Part shown: positions 9,324 to 20,798 of the stretch, in pieces | Numbering within the stretch: position 1 is the stretch's first letter | Layout: the number at the start of each line of letters is the position of its first letter | Assembly: GCF_000021325.1 (NCBI RefSeq) | Contig: NC_011365.1 | Coordinates: 3,314,001 to 3,378,000, forward strand | Length of the DNA stretch: 64,000 nt | DNA from: Gluconacetobacter diazotrophicus PA1 5 | GTDB lineage: Bacteria; Pseudomonadota; Alphaproteobacteria; Acetobacterales; Acetobacteraceae | Direction of reading: 5' to 3' | The notes under the pieces: generated by a model | The model's database searches: none | Told to the model about the DNA's origin: nothing | Seen by the model: only the letters and a program-made list of their open reading frames with translations | Position numbers and translations under genes: made by a program

Positions 9324-9539
9324 GGTTGCGCGTCGGCGCGCCATGCCGGGCCTTGACTTCCGCGAGTGAATCGACCACCTGCACCACACTGTAATTTGTC
9401 AGATGCGACAAAGTGGTCATTTCGTATCCGGTGGTTTACGCGCCCTGCGCGGCAACGCGACCGGACCGCGAAACAGGGCCGGCGACGCCGTTGCATGACA
9501 CAGGCGAGGGCGCTTTAGCGGTTGAGGATAGGGCAGGCG

Positions 9540-11492
<1,953 letters not shown>

Positions 11493-11503
11493 TTCGCCGG
11501 GCC

Positions 11504-12094
11504 ATGGTCGCGTCCGTCGGAGACGCGCGGGCGGACTCCGGGCCGGCGACCCGGGCCGTTGTCGACGTGACCTTCCTGTGCATGGACGCCCCGCCATCCG
11601 GTCCGGCGCCTGCCCTGCCGGAAGGCTACCGCATCGTGCATCAGCCGGCGCCGGGCGTTGCGTTCTATCGCCGCCTGTATGACGGGGTGGGCAAGGATTA
11701 TTGCTGGTGGCTGCGCCGCGTCGTGCCCGACCGGGAACTGGCGGCGCTGCTGCGCGACCCGGGCGTGCTGGTCCACGTCCTGTGGCGCGGCGAGCAGGTC
11801 TGCGGCTTCTTCGAACTGGACCGGACCCAGCCGGATGAGGTCAACCTGGCCTATTTCGGCCTGATGCCCGGCCAGATCGGGCATGGGATCGGCCATGCCT
11901 TCCTGCGGGCCGCCCTGGACGCGGCCTGGGCCTTCCACCCCGACAGCGTGCGGGTGAATACCTGCACCGCCGACCATCCCAGGGCGATGGAGACCTATCT
12001 GCGGGCCGGATTCCGGCCCGTGCGCACGGTGCGCGAGGTCTGGGACATTCCCGACCGGCTGGGGCTGACGGTTCCCCGGGCCCTGCGCCCCTGA
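11504..12094 (+). CDS. GNAT family N-acetyltransferase
   Basis: 196 residues. The acetyl-CoA-binding motif A is recognisable as [20 protein letters not shown] (about 125-145), followed by a beta strand and the familiar ENYLRAGF-like motif, here [14 protein letters not shown]. It begins 11 bp after rpoD and has no visible terminator between, so it may be read through from rpoD. The N-terminal 26 residues are weakly supported; [20 protein letters not shown], starting at 11582, is a plausible alternative start. The substrate cannot be predicted. Confidence 0.8.
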   Translation: MVASVGDARADSGPATRAVVDVTFLCMDAPPSGPAPALPEGYRIVHQPAPGVAFYRRLYDGVGKDYCWWLRRVVPDRELAALLRDPGVLVHVLWRGEQVCGFFELDRTQPDEVNLAYFGLMPGQIGHGIGHAFLRAALDAAWAFHPDSVRVNTCTADHPRAMETYLRAGFRPVRTVREVWDIPDRLGLTVPRALRP

Positions 12095-12226
12095 TCCACC
12101 GGCCGCCCGAATTCGGCTTTTCGGCAGTTTCCCCTTGTGGTCGGCCGGGGTTTGTGCTTCACACCGCACCTTCCCTGCCGGGACGCGGCATCGCCCCGGC
12201 TATACCCATGCCCCGCGGGAGGGGCG

Positions 12227-12250
12227 CCGTCCGGACCGGGTCCGGAACGG
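12227..12250 (+). promoter_or_regulatory. Hairpin in the rpsF leader
   Basis: Inverted repeat TCCGGA/TCCGGA (12230-12235 with 12241-12246), extended by three outer pairs across one bulged A, 31 bp upstream of the rpsF ATG. Ribosomal protein S6-S18 operons are often autoregulated by a leader hairpin bound by S6:S18. Position fits, but I could not confirm the conserved binding bulge. Confidence 0.3.
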
Positions 12251-12280
12251 TCGGGTTGACCTTATCCGAAGGGAGTTCCC

Positions 12281-12766
12281 ATGCCGTTATATGAGACCGT
12301 GTTCATCGCACGTAACGATGTATCGCAGCAGCAGGTCGAGGCCGTCGCCGACGGGATCGCCGCGCTGCTGGAAACCGATGGCGGCGCTGTGAAGAAGCGC
12401 GAATATTGGGGCCTGCGCAGCCTGGCCTACCGCATCAAGAAGAACCGCAAGGGGCACTACATGCTCCTGGGTCTGGATGCGAAGCCGGAGACGATCAAGG
12501 AAATCGAGCGCCAGCTCGGCCTGAACGAGGACGTGATGCGCGTCCTGACCCTGCGCGTCGACGAGATCGACGAGGCGCCGTCCGTGATCCTGTCCCGCAA
12601 GGGCGACGAGCGCGAGCGCGGCTTCCGTGGTCCGAAGCCGGCCGGCCGCTTTGAAAGCGGACGTGGCGGTGCCGGCGGTGCCCGTCGCGGCTACGACGAT
12701 CGCGAGGAGTTCCGGGCACGCAACGAGCGTGAAGACGGGCGCGACACCGACGGCGAAGCGGAGTAA
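12281..12766 (+). CDS. rpsF: 30S ribosomal protein S6
   Basis: 161 residues starting MPLYETVFIARNDVSQQQVE, the standard S6 opening. The ferredoxin-like fold covers about residues 1-95, and a glycine/arginine-rich, charged tail is typical of alphaproteobacterial S6. GGGAG precedes the ATG at good spacing. First gene of an rpsF-rpsR-rplI operon; S6 pairs with S18 on the small subunit platform. Confidence 0.97.
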   Translation: MPLYETVFIARNDVSQQQVEAVADGIAALLETDGGAVKKREYWGLRSLAYRIKKNRKGHYMLLGLDAKPETIKEIERQLGLNEDVMRVLTLRVDEIDEAPSVILSRKGDERERGFRGPKPAGRFESGRGGAGGARRGYDDREEFRARNEREDGRDTDGEAE

Positions 12767-12772
12767 GAATCC

Positions 12773-13048
12773 ATGTCCGAGACCACTGAAATCAACCCCG
12801 CCGCCCGTCGCACGGCCGTGGGTGCGCGCCGGCCGTTCTATCGTCGCCGCAAGTCCTGCCCGTTCTCCGGCCCCAACGCGCCGAAGATCGACTACAAGGA
12901 CGTTCGCCTGCTCAGCCGCTTCCTGTCCGAGCGCGGCAAGATCGTCCCCAGCCGCATCACCGCGGTGTCCGCGAAGAAGCAGCGCGAGCTGGCCCAGGCG
13001 ATCAAGCGGGCCCGTTTCATGGCGCTTCTGCCCTACATTGTCGGCTGA
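12773..13048 (+). CDS. rpsR: 30S ribosomal protein S18
   Basis: 91 residues. The core motif [20 protein letters not shown] is diagnostic of S18. An N-terminal extension of about 25 residues includes [15 protein letters not shown]. Six bp after rpsF and 12 bp before rplI. Confidence 0.97.
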   Translation: MSETTEINPAARRTAVGARRPFYRRRKSCPFSGPNAPKIDYKDVRLLSRFLSERGKIVPSRITAVSAKKQRELAQAIKRARFMALLPYIVG

Positions 13049-13060
13049 GGGAGGCAGATC

Positions 13061-13627
13061 ATGTCCGCAGTAGAACTGATCCTGCTCCAGCGCGTCGAAA
13101 ACCTGGGGCAGATGGGCGACGTCGTGAAGGTGAAGCCGGGCTATGCCCGTAACTTCCTGCTGCCGCAGGGCAAGGCGATCCGTGCCAACGCCCTGAACCG
13201 CGAGCGCTTCGAGCGCGAGCGCGTGCAGCTCGAGGCGCTGAACCTGAAGCGCCGCGAGGAGGCCGAGCGCCTGTCCGAGCGCATGCACGGCCTGTCCGTC
13301 GTGCTGATCCGCCAGGCCGGCGACAGCGGCAGCCTGTACGGCTCGGTCACGACCCGCGACATCGCCGAGGCGGCGACGGCGGCCGGCCTGACGGTCGCCC
13401 GCACGCAGGTGATCCTGGAAAACCCGATCAAGCAACTGGGCCTGTACGACGTCCGCGTCGCGCTGCATCCGGAAGTTTCGATCCCCGTCACGGTGAACGT
13501 GGCCCGTTCGGAAGAAGAAGCCGAGCGCCAGGCCCGTGGCGAAGAGATCGGCGTCGAGAAGGAGGAGCCCTCGGGCTTCGTCGAGGAAGCGCTCGAGGAA
13601 ACGGTGGAAGCTCCGGCGGAAGCCTGA
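13061..13627 (+). CDS. rplI: 50S ribosomal protein L9
   Basis: 188 residues. The N-terminal RNA-binding domain has the L9 signature [20 protein letters not shown] (about 20-39). A long central helix and C-terminal domain follow, with an extended acidic tail ([20 protein letters not shown]). Preceded by a GGGAGG ribosome site. Last gene of the operon, followed by a strong terminator 23 bp on. Confidence 0.97.
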   Translation: MSAVELILLQRVENLGQMGDVVKVKPGYARNFLLPQGKAIRANALNRERFERERVQLEALNLKRREEAERLSERMHGLSVVLIRQAGDSGSLYGSVTTRDIAEAATAAGLTVARTQVILENPIKQLGLYDVRVALHPEVSIPVTVNVARSEEEAERQARGEEIGVEKEEPSGFVEEALEETVEAPAEA

Positions 13628-13650
13628 TCCTTTCCGTTTCCGTTCTGTCG

Positions 13651-13686
13651 CAAAGGCCCGGAAGAGCATGCTCTTCCGGGCCTTTG
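13651..13686 (+). terminator. Strong palindromic terminator after rplI
   Basis: A perfect 36-bp palindrome: 16-bp arms beginning CAAAGGCCCGGAAGAG around CATG. The arms end in CTTTG, giving a U-rich 3' edge, followed by TCTTTG. Symmetry means it could act on both strands, though only the plus-strand operon ends here. Confidence 0.85.
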
Positions 13687-13783
13687 TCTTTGAAAAGGCA
13701 CGCAAAGCGTCATCACCGGTTCTTTACGGATCGATCCGGACCCTTCATGCTTCGGGCCCGGCCGAAAGAAGAGAGGTGAGTCC

Positions 13784-15037
13784 ATGACGCCCTTGATAGA
13801 CAGGATCTTTCGCAGTTTCATCTCGCTGGGGCGGCTGGACGTCGTCTATTCCGACGGCACGCGGCGGACCTATGTCGGCACGCCTGGGCCAGTCGCGGCG
13901 ATGCGCATTCTCTCCCCGTCGGTCGAGCGGCGCCTGATCGTCAATCCCGGCCTGGCGTTCGGCGAAGCCTATATGGACGGTCTGGTCGTGCCCACGGGCT
14001 GCACGCTGTACGACCTGCTGGACGTCCTGATGGCCAACAGCATGCAGGCCGGCCATATCGGCGAATCGGTGGCGGCGGTGATCCGCTACGGCAAGCGGAC
14101 CTGGACGCAGTTCAATCCGGCGTCCCGCGCACGGCGCAATGTCGCGCACCATTACGACCTGAACGGTGCGCTGTACGACCTGTTCCTGGACAGCGACCGC
14201 CAATATTCCTGTGCCTATTTTCCGCGTGGGGACGAGACGCTGGAAGAGGCGCAGGTGGCGAAGAAGCGCCATATCGCCGCCAAGCTGCGGCTGGACCGCC
14301 CGGGCCTGGAAGTGCTGGATATCGGATGCGGCTGGGGTGGCATGGCGCTGACGCTGGCGCGGGAGTACGGCGCACGGGTCACCGGCATCACCCTGTCCGA
14401 GGAACAGCTTGGCGTGGCGCGGCAGCGGGCACGGGACGAGGGGTTGGCGGACCGGGTGCGGTTCGAACTGGTGGATTACCGGGCCGTGACGCGGCGTTTC
14501 GACCGCATCGTATCGGTCGGCATGTTCGAGCATGTGGGGATCGGCCATTATCGCCAGTTCTTCGACCTCGTGGCGAATATCCTGGCTCCGGACGGGGTCA
14601 TGCTGCTGCATTCCATCGGGCGGCATGACGGGCCGGGTTCGACCAATCCCTGGATCGATCGCTACATCTTTCCCGGCGGCTATTCGCCCGCGCTGAGCGA
14701 AACCTTCGCGGCGATCGAAAAATCCGGCCTGTGGGTGACGGATTGCGAGATCCTGCGCCTGCATTACGCCAAGACCATCGCGCTGTGGCGCGACCGCTTC
14801 GCCGCCAATCGCGAGCGGGTCGCCGCGATGTACGATGAACGGTTCTGCCGGATGTTCGAATTCTATCTGGCTGCGGCGGAACTGTCCTTCCGCGTGCAGG
14901 GGCACATGAATTTCCAGCTCCAGATCACACGGTCGATCGACGCCGTGCCGCTGACGCGCGACTATATGGTCGATGTGGAACGCGACGCGGCGGCGACGCG
15001 CCGCCCGCGCGTGCGTAGCCGGGCCAGGGCAGGGTAG
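13784..15037 (+). CDS. cfa: Cyclopropane-fatty-acyl-phospholipid synthase
   Basis: 417 residues, full length. It transfers a methylene from S-adenosylmethionine to double bonds of membrane phospholipid acyl chains, a known acid and stress adaptation. The SAM-binding motif is LDIGCGWGGMALTLAREYG (about 185). The Cfa-specific motifs QYSCAYF, SVGMFEHVG and GGYSPAL are all visible. GAGAGG lies 7 nt before the ATG. It stands alone between two terminators, 98 bp after the rplI hairpin. Confidence 0.95.
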   Translation: MTPLIDRIFRSFISLGRLDVVYSDGTRRTYVGTPGPVAAMRILSPSVERRLIVNPGLAFGEAYMDGLVVPTGCTLYDLLDVLMANSMQAGHIGESVAAVIRYGKRTWTQFNPASRARRNVAHHYDLNGALYDLFLDSDRQYSCAYFPRGDETLEEAQVAKKRHIAAKLRLDRPGLEVLDIGCGWGGMALTLAREYGARVTGITLSEEQLGVARQRARDEGLADRVRFELVDYRAVTRRFDRIVSVGMFEHVGIGHYRQFFDLVANILAPDGVMLLHSIGRHDGPGSTNPWIDRYIFPGGYSPALSETFAAIEKSGLWVTDCEILRLHYAKTIALWRDRFAANRERVAAMYDERFCRMFEFYLAAAELSFRVQGHMNFQLQITRSIDAVPLTRDYMVDVERDAAATRRPRVRSRARAG

Positions 15038-15057
15038 GAAGAAAAACGACCGGGTTT

Positions 15058-15078
15058 CCAAAGGGCCGAGCCCTTTGG
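15058..15078 (-). terminator. Terminator candidate of the lpt-surA-rsmA operon
   Basis: A 9-bp perfect stem with 3-nt loop (15058-15066 with 15070-15078) directly after the rsmA stop. On the minus strand a TTTTT tract follows about 11 nt later. It lies in the 45-bp convergent gap with cfa. Confidence 0.5.
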
Positions 15079-15082
15079 CGGG

Positions 15083-15910
15083 TCAGGGGGGGAGCCCCTG
15101 CCTTTCCGCGTGGCACCGCGCCAGAAGGTCGAACTCCGCGATATCCAGCGTTTCCGCCCGGCGGGCGCCGTCGATGCCGGCGGCGGCCAGCAGGGCTTCG
15201 CCGCCGATCGGGCGCAGGGAGCCGCGCAGCATCTTGCGCCGCTGGCCGAACGCCGCCGCCGTGACCTGTTCCATGGCGCGGAACAGGGCGGGGTCGGGCT
15301 GGGTCGCGTGGGGGATCAGGCTGACGACGGCGGAATAGACCTTGGGCGGCGGCGAAAACGCGCCGGGGGGGATGCGCATGACCAGGGCGCACCGGCAGGT
15401 CCATTGCGCCAGCACGGCCAGGCGGCCGTACTGGGCGCTGTCGGGGGCGGCGCAGATCCGCTCGGCGACTTCCATCTGGAACATCAGGGTCAGCCGTTCC
15501 CAGGCCGATGCCTGGCGCAGCCAGCCGACCAGCAGCGGCGTGCCGACATTATAGGGCAGGTTGGCGACGACCTGGCGCGGGGCGGGGCAGAGCCGCGTCA
15601 GGTCCTGGCGCGTCGCGTCGGCCTCGACCAGGTGCAGGCGGCCCGGGAACAGGGTGGCCAGTTCGGCGATGATCGCGACCGCGCGCGCATCGACTTCCAC
15701 CGCCGTGACCGTCTCGGCCGGGCTGTCCAGCAGGGCACGGGTCAGGCCGCCGGGGCCGGGGCCGACCTCGACGACATGCCGGCCCGTCAGGTCCCCGGCC
15801 AGGGCGGCGATGCGTGCGGTGATGCCGGGGTCCAGCAGGAAGTGCTGGCCCAGGGCCTTGCGCGCATCCAGCCCGTGGCGGGCGATCACGTCGCGCAGCG
15901 GTTCCAGCAA
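15083..15910 (-). CDS. rsmA: 16S rRNA (adenine1518/1519-N6)-dimethyltransferase
   Basis: 275 residues. The N-terminus KALGQHFLLDPGITARIAAL and SAM motif VVEVGPGPGGLTRALL are standard RsmA/KsgA, and NLPYNVGTPLL is the catalytic NLPY motif. It dimethylates two adjacent adenines near the 3' end of 16S rRNA; loss gives kasugamycin resistance. It closes the lptFGD-surA block, 43 bp after surA; pdxA, commonly found between surA and rsmA, is absent here. Confidence 0.95.
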   Translation of the reverse strand: MLEPLRDVIARHGLDARKALGQHFLLDPGITARIAALAGDLTGRHVVEVGPGPGGLTRALLDSPAETVTAVEVDARAVAIIAELATLFPGRLHLVEADATRQDLTRLCPAPRQVVANLPYNVGTPLLVGWLRQASAWERLTLMFQMEVAERICAAPDSAQYGRLAVLAQWTCRCALVMRIPPGAFSPPPKVYSAVVSLIPHATQPDPALFRAMEQVTAAAFGQRRKMLRGSLRPIGGEALLAAAGIDGARRAETLDIAEFDLLARCHAERQGLPP

Positions 15911-15953
15911 CGGCTGGCTACCGGGCAGGGGTGGAGTGGTCAGAGCGGCTGCC

Positions 15954-17333
15954 TCATACCTTCGAGCGCATTTCGATGATGGCGCGGCGATGCAGGTCGC
16001 GATCCAGCTGGCGCGACGTCTGTTCCGCCCGTTCGTTCATCAGCTGGTCGGCGATGTCGCTGGGGGTCTGCTGGGCGAAGTTCTTCTGCTGGCGGGAGCA
16101 GACCATCAGCACCGCGATACCGTCGGGGGCCACCAGCGGATGGCTGGCCTGGCCCGGGGTCAGGCCGGTCAGGACCTTCTGCATCTGCTCGTTGACGCGT
16201 TCGAGCTGCACGTCGCCCGGATTGGACGGGTGCTTGTCGCCGAATTTGTGGTTGATCGCCTCAAGCTCCGGGCACGAATGCACGGTCGTGGAAATCTGCT
16301 GCGCCTGCTTCAGCGCATCGCGCTGCTGCTCGCTCGGCGCCTGCGGGTCCAGGGGCGTGGTGAAGGGAATGAACGCCTCGCGCAGCGACACCAGCGTGCC
16401 CATCTGGTGACCGATCACGCGGCGGCCGTTCAGCGTCGCGATGACATAGCCGCCCGCGACGCGGATCGGGTTGGAAATGGCGCCGGGCGGCATGGCCTTG
16501 GCGATTTCGACGACCTGCGGGTCCAGGCTGTCCTCCTGCACCCAGCCCATCAATCCGCCTTCGAGCGCCGCCTGGTTCTGCGAGAACTGGGCCGCCACGA
16601 TGGGGAACGGCGCGCCGTTGCGCAGTTCCTGGATGATGGTCTGGGTGAATTTCAGCTCGTCCTCGGAATGGCGGGGATCGTCGACCGGGATGAAGATTTC
16701 GCTGATCAGGTATTGCGGCTTGCCGTCCTCGTGCCGCAGGGCCTCCTCGCGCTGGGAGATCTCGGCCGCGGTGATGCGGCCGCGGGTTCCCATTTCCTCG
16801 CGCAGCACCTGCGACCAGCCCAGTTGCACGCGGATCTGGTCGATCATGGTGGTCAGCGAAATTCCGTCCTGGGCCAGCCGGTCGCGCAGGGCGTTCTTCG
16901 GCATGCCGTTCCGGCGTTCGATGTCGGCGATCGAGGCGGCGATCTGGTCGGGCGACACGTTGATGTGGCGCGAGAGCATCTCGTTCTGCCGCAGGCGCTC
17001 GTCGATCAGCTGCCGGAGGATCTGCGGCCGCAGCCGGGCCATGACGTCGTCGCTGAGCGTCAGGCCCGCCGACAGCGCGAACAGCCGTCCGCGATTGTCC
17101 ACGTCCCGGCGGGTCAGCAGCGTGCCGTCGATGATGGCGATGATCGCATCCTGGCTCGTCGCGTCCGACTGGTCGGATGAATGGGCGGAAGCGGGGGGGG
17201 GCGCATGGCGGGCGGCCAGCGCCGGGCCGCCGGCGACGGCCGCCAGCCCGGCCGCCAGCAGGCATGCCATGACATTCGAGGAAAAACCGGTCTTGGTGGG
17301 GCGGCGTCGCATTCTGCTCGGTCTCTCACGCAT
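15954..17333 (-). CDS. surA: Periplasmic peptidyl-prolyl isomerase / outer-membrane protein chaperone SurA
   Basis: About 459 residues from ATG 17333, 4 bp after the lptD stop; ATG 17312 (MRRRPTKTG) is equally plausible and gives a neater signal peptide (hydrophobic core MACLLAAGLAAVAGG, cleavage after ALA). The SurA N-terminal domain contains VDNRGRLFALSAGL and LIDERLRQNEMLSRHINVS. Two parvulin-like domains follow; LISEIFIPVDDP begins the first and FAQNQ-type sequence QFSQNQAALEGGLMGWVQED is typical. It helps fold outer-membrane barrels, including its operon partner LptD. Confidence 0.9.
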   Translation of the reverse strand: MRERPSRMRRRPTKTGFSSNVMACLLAAGLAAVAGGPALAARHAPPPASAHSSDQSDATSQDAIIAIIDGTLLTRRDVDNRGRLFALSAGLTLSDDVMARLRPQILRQLIDERLRQNEMLSRHINVSPDQIAASIADIERRNGMPKNALRDRLAQDGISLTTMIDQIRVQLGWSQVLREEMGTRGRITAAEISQREEALRHEDGKPQYLISEIFIPVDDPRHSEDELKFTQTIIQELRNGAPFPIVAAQFSQNQAALEGGLMGWVQEDSLDPQVVEIAKAMPPGAISNPIRVAGGYVIATLNGRRVIGHQMGTLVSLREAFIPFTTPLDPQAPSEQQRDALKQAQQISTTVHSCPELEAINHKFGDKHPSNPGDVQLERVNEQMQKVLTGLTPGQASHPLVAPDGIAVLMVCSRQQKNFAQQTPSDIADQLMNERAEQTSRQLDRDLHRRAIIEMRSKV

Positions 17334-17337
17334 CGGA

Positions 17338-19692
17338 TCAGCCACGAATACCAAAGGCACCGATGGTCTTGAAGGTCAGGGTGAACATGATGGTCGAATT
17401 GCGCTGTTGGCCGCCGATCGACGTATATTGCTTGATATACATCAGGTTGAAGCCGAAACAGTCATTGTTGTAGCCGGCGTTGCCGCCCATGCTGACGAAT
17501 TGCTGGCGCGACAGGCTGCGGCGGACGAAGGCCGACAGGCTGTAGTTCTGCCAGTTGGTGTTGGCACCGACCGTCACCTCGTTCGTGCGCACATAATAGG
17601 CCGCGTTGGGGCTCGCCGTCTGGATGTTGGTGGCATAATAATAATACGGCGTCACCGGTTCGTAGACATAGCCGCTGGTCAGGTGGAAATGCTTTACCCC
17701 GGTGCTGACCAGCGCGTCGCCGAAATCGATCCGGCCGGCATACGGGTCGATCCGGGTGCGGCCGGTGAAGTCGATATACTGGTTCGGCGCGAAGCGCGCG
17801 CGCGCCACCACGTCGGAAAAATGGTGGTTCAGCCCGGAATAGGGAATGCGGTTGTGGTCGATATGCTCCTGGAGGCTTTCGCCGACCAGCGTATCGATTT
17901 CATGCCCGTTCCACGTCCAGTTGCCATGCACGCCGAAATTGCCGCGCAGGCCGCCGTCCAGCCGGTCGGTCCCCGGGTAGCGGTTGATCGCGAACAGCGT
18001 CGAATCGGTGAATTCGTAGGACAGGCTGTCTTCGTTCGGCAGGTTGCTGTTGCGGCTGTTGCCGGTGTTGGGCGCCGCGATGACCTGGGCGATGGGTTCT
18101 AGGATCTGGGTGCCCTTGCCGTTCATGAAGCCCCGCAGGAACGGCCAGTTCATCTTCAGCGCGACCGTCGGCAGGACCTGGCCCGTGATCTGCTGGCGGG
18201 TCGTGGTCGGGGCGTAGATCGGCTGCTGGTTCAGGCTGGTCGCCCGGTGGATGGCCGATTCCAGGTGCAGGGTCAGCTTCCAGAGCTGGCCCAGATGGTT
18301 GCGGAACGGCCGGTCCCAGTTCAGCGAGAGCTGCCCGCGCTGGTCCGAGACGCCGGATGCGCGATAGACGTAGAAATCGGTGGTATCCACCGCCAGCCGG
18401 CCGCCCCACGCGTCGGGCTGGCCGAAATAGCTGTAGGTGTAGCGCGGCAGCACCCACGGCAGTTCGTTGTCGCGGATGACGCCCTGGTTCAGGCCCTGGT
18501 AGGCCTGGGCGTCGACGCGCGAATAGGACCCGGTTCCGAACCCTTCGAGATAGACGTTCGAGGTCAGCATTTCCTGGCCGTAGCCGGACACGCGATAGTC
18601 GCGCATGTAGTCGGCCGACGTGGCCAGGTTGATGTTCGCCCCCGCGCGCCAGGCGCGCGTGATCGACGCCTGCGCCTGGGCGAAGATGTAGCCCTGTATG
18701 CCGTGCTCGTCGGACGTGCCCGTGGTGTTGCCGAAGGTGTTCACGTACGACCCCTGGCGGTTGGTGTCGTAGGCCAGGCCGGCCAGGATGTTCAGCGTGC
18801 CGAAATTCAGCGCGTTGCGGTACTGGGTGCTGACCTGGGGGCCCGTCCGGGTGGACAGCAGACCCTGGATCGTCATGTCGGACTGTTTGTCGATCACCCA
18901 GTAATAGGGGATGGTGACATAGGCGCCCAGATAGCGGTCATGCGGCGTGATCCCCGGCGTCAGGAAGCCGCTCTGCCGCTTGACCGACGGGTCGGACATC
19001 GAAAAGGCGGGCATGTACATGACCGGAATGCCGAACATGTCCAGATAGGCGTCACGGAAGTCGATGCGCTTGTGTTCGGTATCGTCGATCGCGTCATAGG
19101 CCCGCAACTGCCAGAAGGGCGGCCGTTCGGGATGCTGGGCGCAGATGTTGCAGGCCGTGTAGACGGCGCGCGCCATGTCGTTGACCTTGGCCCCGGTGCG
19201 CCGCATGCCGTTGGCCGCCAGCTTGGCGTTTTCGGTCATCAGCATATGCAGGCGGGTCATGATGCCGTCGCGCATGCCGTTGCTGAGTTCGGCGTAGTCG
19301 CTGAAGATGACCGTGCCGTCGGGTTCCACCATCGCGACGTGGCCGTGGGCGGCGGCGATGCCGGTATTGCGGTCGTACGTCACCGTATCGGCGCGCAGGA
19401 CGTGGTCTTCCTGCCAGATCTGGACGTTGCCGGTCCAGGTCACGATGCCCCGCGCGTTGTCGTAGGTGACGGTGTCCGCCTGGAACGTGACGGGGGCCGA
19501 CTGCGACATGGGGCTGCCGGTCGTGATCTTGATCGGCTTGGCCTGGACCTGCGCATGGGCGCGGTGAACCTGGATGACCGCGCCCAGGAACGTGCTGCCC
19601 AGCAGGCCGGCAGCCAGCAATGTGCCACGCGCCTGCGAACGCTGGCCCCGGGCAGGGCGAAACAGGCGACGGGACATCAGGATCGGCATCAT
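17338..19692 (-). CDS. lptD: LPS assembly outer-membrane protein LptD
   Basis: 784 residues from the ATGATG at 19692/19689, which overlaps the lptG stop. A long signal peptide ends near RAHA (about residue 46). An OstA/LptA-like beta-jellyroll follows (FQADTVTYDNARGIVTWTGN), then a large beta barrel rich in aromatic residues. A CxxC (TACNICAQ) just before the barrel and a late cysteine (YNNDCFGF) fit the inter-domain disulfides known from LptD. It inserts lipopolysaccharide into the outer leaflet. The C-terminal residue is Gly rather than the usual aromatic, but the strand before it (TFKTIGAFGIRG) looks normal for the family. Confidence 0.93.
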   Translation of the reverse strand: MMPILMSRRLFRPARGQRSQARGTLLAAGLLGSTFLGAVIQVHRAHAQVQAKPIKITTGSPMSQSAPVTFQADTVTYDNARGIVTWTGNVQIWQEDHVLRADTVTYDRNTGIAAAHGHVAMVEPDGTVIFSDYAELSNGMRDGIMTRLHMLMTENAKLAANGMRRTGAKVNDMARAVYTACNICAQHPERPPFWQLRAYDAIDDTEHKRIDFRDAYLDMFGIPVMYMPAFSMSDPSVKRQSGFLTPGITPHDRYLGAYVTIPYYWVIDKQSDMTIQGLLSTRTGPQVSTQYRNALNFGTLNILAGLAYDTNRQGSYVNTFGNTTGTSDEHGIQGYIFAQAQASITRAWRAGANINLATSADYMRDYRVSGYGQEMLTSNVYLEGFGTGSYSRVDAQAYQGLNQGVIRDNELPWVLPRYTYSYFGQPDAWGGRLAVDTTDFYVYRASGVSDQRGQLSLNWDRPFRNHLGQLWKLTLHLESAIHRATSLNQQPIYAPTTTRQQITGQVLPTVALKMNWPFLRGFMNGKGTQILEPIAQVIAAPNTGNSRNSNLPNEDSLSYEFTDSTLFAINRYPGTDRLDGGLRGNFGVHGNWTWNGHEIDTLVGESLQEHIDHNRIPYSGLNHHFSDVVARARFAPNQYIDFTGRTRIDPYAGRIDFGDALVSTGVKHFHLTSGYVYEPVTPYYYYATNIQTASPNAAYYVRTNEVTVGANTNWQNYSLSAFVRRSLSRQQFVSMGGNAGYNNDCFGFNLMYIKQYTSIGGQQRNSTIMFTLTFKTIGAFGIRG

Positions 19693-20798
19693 CCGTCTTC
19701 TAGATGAAGCAGCAGAGAAACTGCAAGGCAGAGTCCTGCTCCGGTCGGGGCCCAGGCGGCCAGCAGCGGCGGCATCGCCCCGGATTCGCCGAATTGCGCG
19801 GCCACCTTCGAGATCGTGAAGAGGGCGAACCCCGCGGCGACGCCGCTGCCGATCATGCGCGCGACGCCGCCGCGCCGCGTCGGCCGCATCGAAAAGCCCG
19901 CCGCCACCAGCGCCATGGTGCCGGCCAGGATGGGCAATGTCAGCAGGGTCTGGAAATGCAGCCGGTGGCGGATGGACGAAAAGCCCGAACGTTCCAGCAG
20001 GGCGATGAAGCCGGGCAGCGCCCAGACCGACAGCGTGTCGGGCGAGGCGAAGCTTTCCTGCACGCGGGGAACGGTCAGGTCGGTCGGCATGACGAACCGG
20101 CCCGCCGGGACGGGCAGGCGGTCGGGGCGGATCGTCCTGGCATCCTGGAAAATCCAGACCTTCCGGCCGAGATAGCCCTCGGGGGCTTCGATCCGGACGA
20201 TCAGATGGTCGGTATCGTCCAGCCGGAACAGGCTGATGCCGCCGATCCGCAGGACCCCGCCCTGCAGGTGGACGCTGCGGGCATGCAGGATCGCGACCCC
20301 GTGGGGAACCAGGCCGGAATCGGCCTGGCGCAGCCACAGCGCGCCGTCCGACAGGTTCAGCGGGCCGCCGCTGCGCAGATAGACGTGGTCCAGCGTTTCC
20401 GCCTGGCGATACATGATGGACGACAGCGGCGACAGGGCCCCGGTGGCCAGGATGCCGATCAGCAGCGCGCAGGACAGCGGGCCGGTCAGGAACTGCCAGG
20501 CCGAAATCCCGGCCGCGCGCGCCACGATCAGCTCGGACGACCGGGTCAGCCGCCAGAAGCACACGATCCCGCCCAGCAGCACGCCGAAGGGCAGGATCTC
20601 GATCATGAAATAGGGGACGTGCAGCAGCGCGATCTCGCTGGCCAGGCTGGTCGGCACGTCGGGCCGGGTGGCCACGCGGCGCAGCAGGTCGATGAAATCG
20701 AACAGCGAGACCAGCCCCGTCAGCGACAGGATCATCGCCATGACCGCCAGCGTGAACTGCCGGGCGATATAGAAGGACAGGGTGACGGAAACCGTCAT
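19689..20798 (-). CDS. lptG: LPS export permease LptG
   Basis: 369 residues from MTVSVTLSFYIARQFTLAVM. A YjgP/YjgQ-family permease with three N-terminal transmembrane helices (about 15-35, 62-82, 100-120), a periplasmic jellyroll and three C-terminal helices. With LptF and the LptB ATPase it extracts lipopolysaccharide from the inner membrane. Its ATG overlaps the lptF stop (ATGA) and its stop overlaps the lptD start, so translation is tightly coupled. Confidence 0.93.
   Translation of the reverse strand: MTVSVTLSFYIARQFTLAVMAMILSLTGLVSLFDFIDLLRRVATRPDVPTSLASEIALLHVPYFMIEILPFGVLLGGIVCFWRLTRSSELIVARAAGISAWQFLTGPLSCALLIGILATGALSPLSSIMYRQAETLDHVYLRSGGPLNLSDGALWLRQADSGLVPHGVAILHARSVHLQGGVLRIGGISLFRLDDTDHLIVRIEAPEGYLGRKVWIFQDARTIRPDRLPVPAGRFVMPTDLTVPRVQESFASPDTLSVWALPGFIALLERSGFSSIRHRLHFQTLLTLPILAGTMALVAAGFSMRPTRRGGVARMIGSGVAAGFALFTISKVAAQFGESGAMPPLLAAWAPTGAGLCLAVSLLLHLEDG

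Noticed and set aside
9353-9395. RpoD-type promoter upstream of rpoD (TTGACT with TGTAAT)
   Set aside because: The two boxes are 31 bp apart, too far for one promoter, and no better partner was seen.
12102-12121. Terminator after the acetyltransferase gene (GCCG...CGGC then TTTT)
   Set aside because: The stem is only four pairs with an 8-nt loop, so it is too weak to call.
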